Assembly (NCBI GenBank): GCA_003342815.1
Contig: PTEX01000024.1
Coordinates: 4,663,517-4,727,516 of the forward strand
Direction: 5' to 3'
Length of the DNA stretch: 64,000 bases
Source: Eudromia elegans
Taxonomy: Eukaryota > Chordata > Aves > Tinamiformes > Tinamidae
Position numbers and translations under genes: made by a program. The notes under the pieces were generated by a model, which saw only the letters and a program-made list of their open reading frames with translations, had not been told where the DNA came from and did not search any database. Shown here one piece after another: positions 63,101 to 64,000 of this stretch (the stretch's first letter is position 1; every line of letters begins with the position of its first letter).

Positions 63101-63620
63101 GGTAGATCTTGCAGTTTGCTGAGGGCTGATATGAGTCAGGTTGGCCAGGGTCAACAGCTACCTGACTTCAGTGTGAGTGTAGCTCAGCTACCAAAACATA
63201 AGCACAGCTGGAATTAAGATTCCAGATTAACTGGAATGTTTGAGTGTAGGTGATTGTTGTGTTCTGCATAGTCTGAAAATAGACAAGAGGAATGGTTGAT
63301 ATGCAGCTCTGGTCCATATTTAATTTTGGTGGACGTCATCTATGTGACCTTAAGGCTAAATCAGAGTTTAGTTTGGGTTAGAAGATGTGAAAGGAAGGCT
63401 TTCCAGTCACAGTATCCTGCTGCGTTCTGCATGGCCAGCATCCTGGGGGGGGGTGTGCAAGTGTCAATAGGGAGGATAGTGTAAACCCTAACTTTGGGTT
63501 TGAGTAAAAGTGAAAATATGGTTAGGGTTGCACAGATGATTAGATTTTAAGGAAGGAAAAATAAGGGATCTTTATTTATTGATAGATTTTCCAGATCCCA
63601 AAAAGTCAGAGAACAGTTTT
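60130..63620 (+). repeat. Diverged tandem array, about 160-bp unit
   Basis: About 22 head-to-tail, heavily diverged units. Each carries a GCAG/CTGC-type core: near 60,167, 60,335, 60,486, 60,645, 60,829, 60,984, 61,185, 61,330, 61,505, 61,663, 61,815, 61,965, 62,132, 62,275, 62,445, 62,587, 62,746, 62,935, 63,110, 63,262, 63,420 and 63,590. Spacing is mostly 145-180 bases. The clearest pair is 60,142-60,190 and 61,641-61,690 (GAAGATTTATGAATTCGATT versus GAAGAATTTGTGAATCAGAT, then TTGCAGTCTGC versus CTGCAGTTTGC, then CAGAA in both). Units often begin with GGCTAGGGTTAG- or GATTAAG-like words. The minus strand stays open for 184 codons (61,984-62,538), a by-product of the repeated stop-poor sequence. 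Not recognised as a named satellite. Period and copy number are by-eye estimates. Confidence 0.72.
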
Positions 63621-63624
63621 GATA

Positions 63625-63632
63625 ATGCAAAT
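63625..63632 (+). promoter_or_regulatory. POU octamer motif
   Basis: Exact ATGCAAAT at 63,625-63,632, directly before a triplicated GTGCA...ATCTGCA word. Function unproven. Confidence 0.3.
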
Positions 63633-63650
63633 ACCTCACGTTCAATTTTG

Positions 63651-63755
63651 GTGCAGAAATCTGCATTGTTCATTTGAATTTTTTTGTGCAAAGATCTGCA
63701 CTCCACATTTAACCAAGTAAACTCTCTTCTTGTGTCAATATCTGCAGATGAAAAG
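63651..63755 (+). repeat. Triplicated GTGCA-n-ATCTGCA word
   Basis: GTGCAGAAATCTGCA (63,651), GTGCAAAGATCTGCA (63,686) and a weaker GTGTCAATATCTGCA (63,732). The first two copies also share a following ATTT. Spacing is 35 and 46 bases. A short diverged tandem element immediately right of the 160-bp array. Confidence 0.7.
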
Positions 63756-64000
63756 CACTGAAAAAGAACTTACTATTAACACTGCTTGTTTTTCTTGACC
63801 TTTGCTTTCTGTTATTAGTTGAAAACAATTGCTCTTGTACCTGAAAATGCAGATTTGAGGGATGGATAGGACTGATTTCAATTCATGCCCAGCTGCTGAA
63901 ATTTCTCAGAAATCTTTTCAGAGATTTCAGTATTTATTCCTTTCCTCATTCTGTGGTTTAAAAGATAGGTAAGTAGCTAAATGCAATATATTTAGTTTTG
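63756..64000. other. Gene-free right edge
   Basis: AT-rich sequence without any open frame, repeat or motif I can support. Confidence 0.7.

Noticed and set aside
60280-63540. True interstitial telomere array
   Set aside because: The TTAGGG-like words are scattered, never in perfect tandem hexamers. They belong to a longer unit of about 160 bp.
1-64000. tRNA, microRNA, CRISPR array, bacterial operon or viral gene
   Set aside because: No cloverleaf-like sequence, no familiar microRNA seed-plus-hairpin, no regular repeat-spacer array and no dense coding sequence were found on reading. A covariance-model scan was not possible.

Overview
The window looks like gene-free (intergenic or intronic) vertebrate DNA, most likely from a bird. 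The organism call rests mainly on one clear LINE of the CR1 family (about 29,885-30,628, plus strand), the dominant retrotransposon of birds and common in other reptiles. No bacterial gene density, operons, viral genes or RNA genes are visible. The rest is AT-leaning DNA with many short homopolymer and microsatellite tracts and scattered small GC/CpG-rich islands. I found no protein-coding gene I can support. The longest open frames (195 codons at 16,121-16,708 minus; 184 codons at 61,984-62,538 minus; 153 codons at 32,860-33,321 and 56,135-56,596 plus) resemble no family I recognise and lie in GC-rich or repetitive DNA where stops are scarce by chance.

Layout. 1-16,100: AT-rich DNA with poly-T, purine-rich and AAAC tracts, a small GC island near 4.4 kb, a GGA-repeat island at 7.2 kb, a perfect HNF1-type palindrome at 9,686, an exact 29-bp tandem duplication at 11,794, and a TG/TA cruciform-prone microsatellite at 14,021. 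16,120-16,760: the strongest short CpG-rich segment of the first half. 17,000-29,900: AT-rich DNA with a homeodomain/octamer-rich stretch at 21.6-21.9 kb and TTTG, poly-T and CTTT microsatellites. 29,885-30,628: the CR1 LINE. 30,630-48,200: AT-rich DNA with GC islands at 35.4 and 40.7 kb and a pyrimidine-rich zone at 44.9-46.8 kb. 48,235-57,310: alternating AT-rich DNA and GC-rich islands (48.3, 49.7, 53.6, 56.2-57.3 kb). 57,320-59,930: AT-rich.

The most unusual structure is at the right end. About 60,130-63,620 is an old, strongly diverged tandem array with a period of roughly 160 bp (about 22 units by eye). Its units share a GCAG/CTGC-centred core and many TTAGGG-like words. I do not recognise it as a named repeat. 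A second short triplicated word (63,651-63,750) follows directly.

There is no set of genes here that work together. The plausible functional content is regulatory: motif-dense AT-rich stretches and CpG-rich islands that could be enhancers or non-coding RNA promoters. These calls come from motifs alone, because conservation could not be tested.
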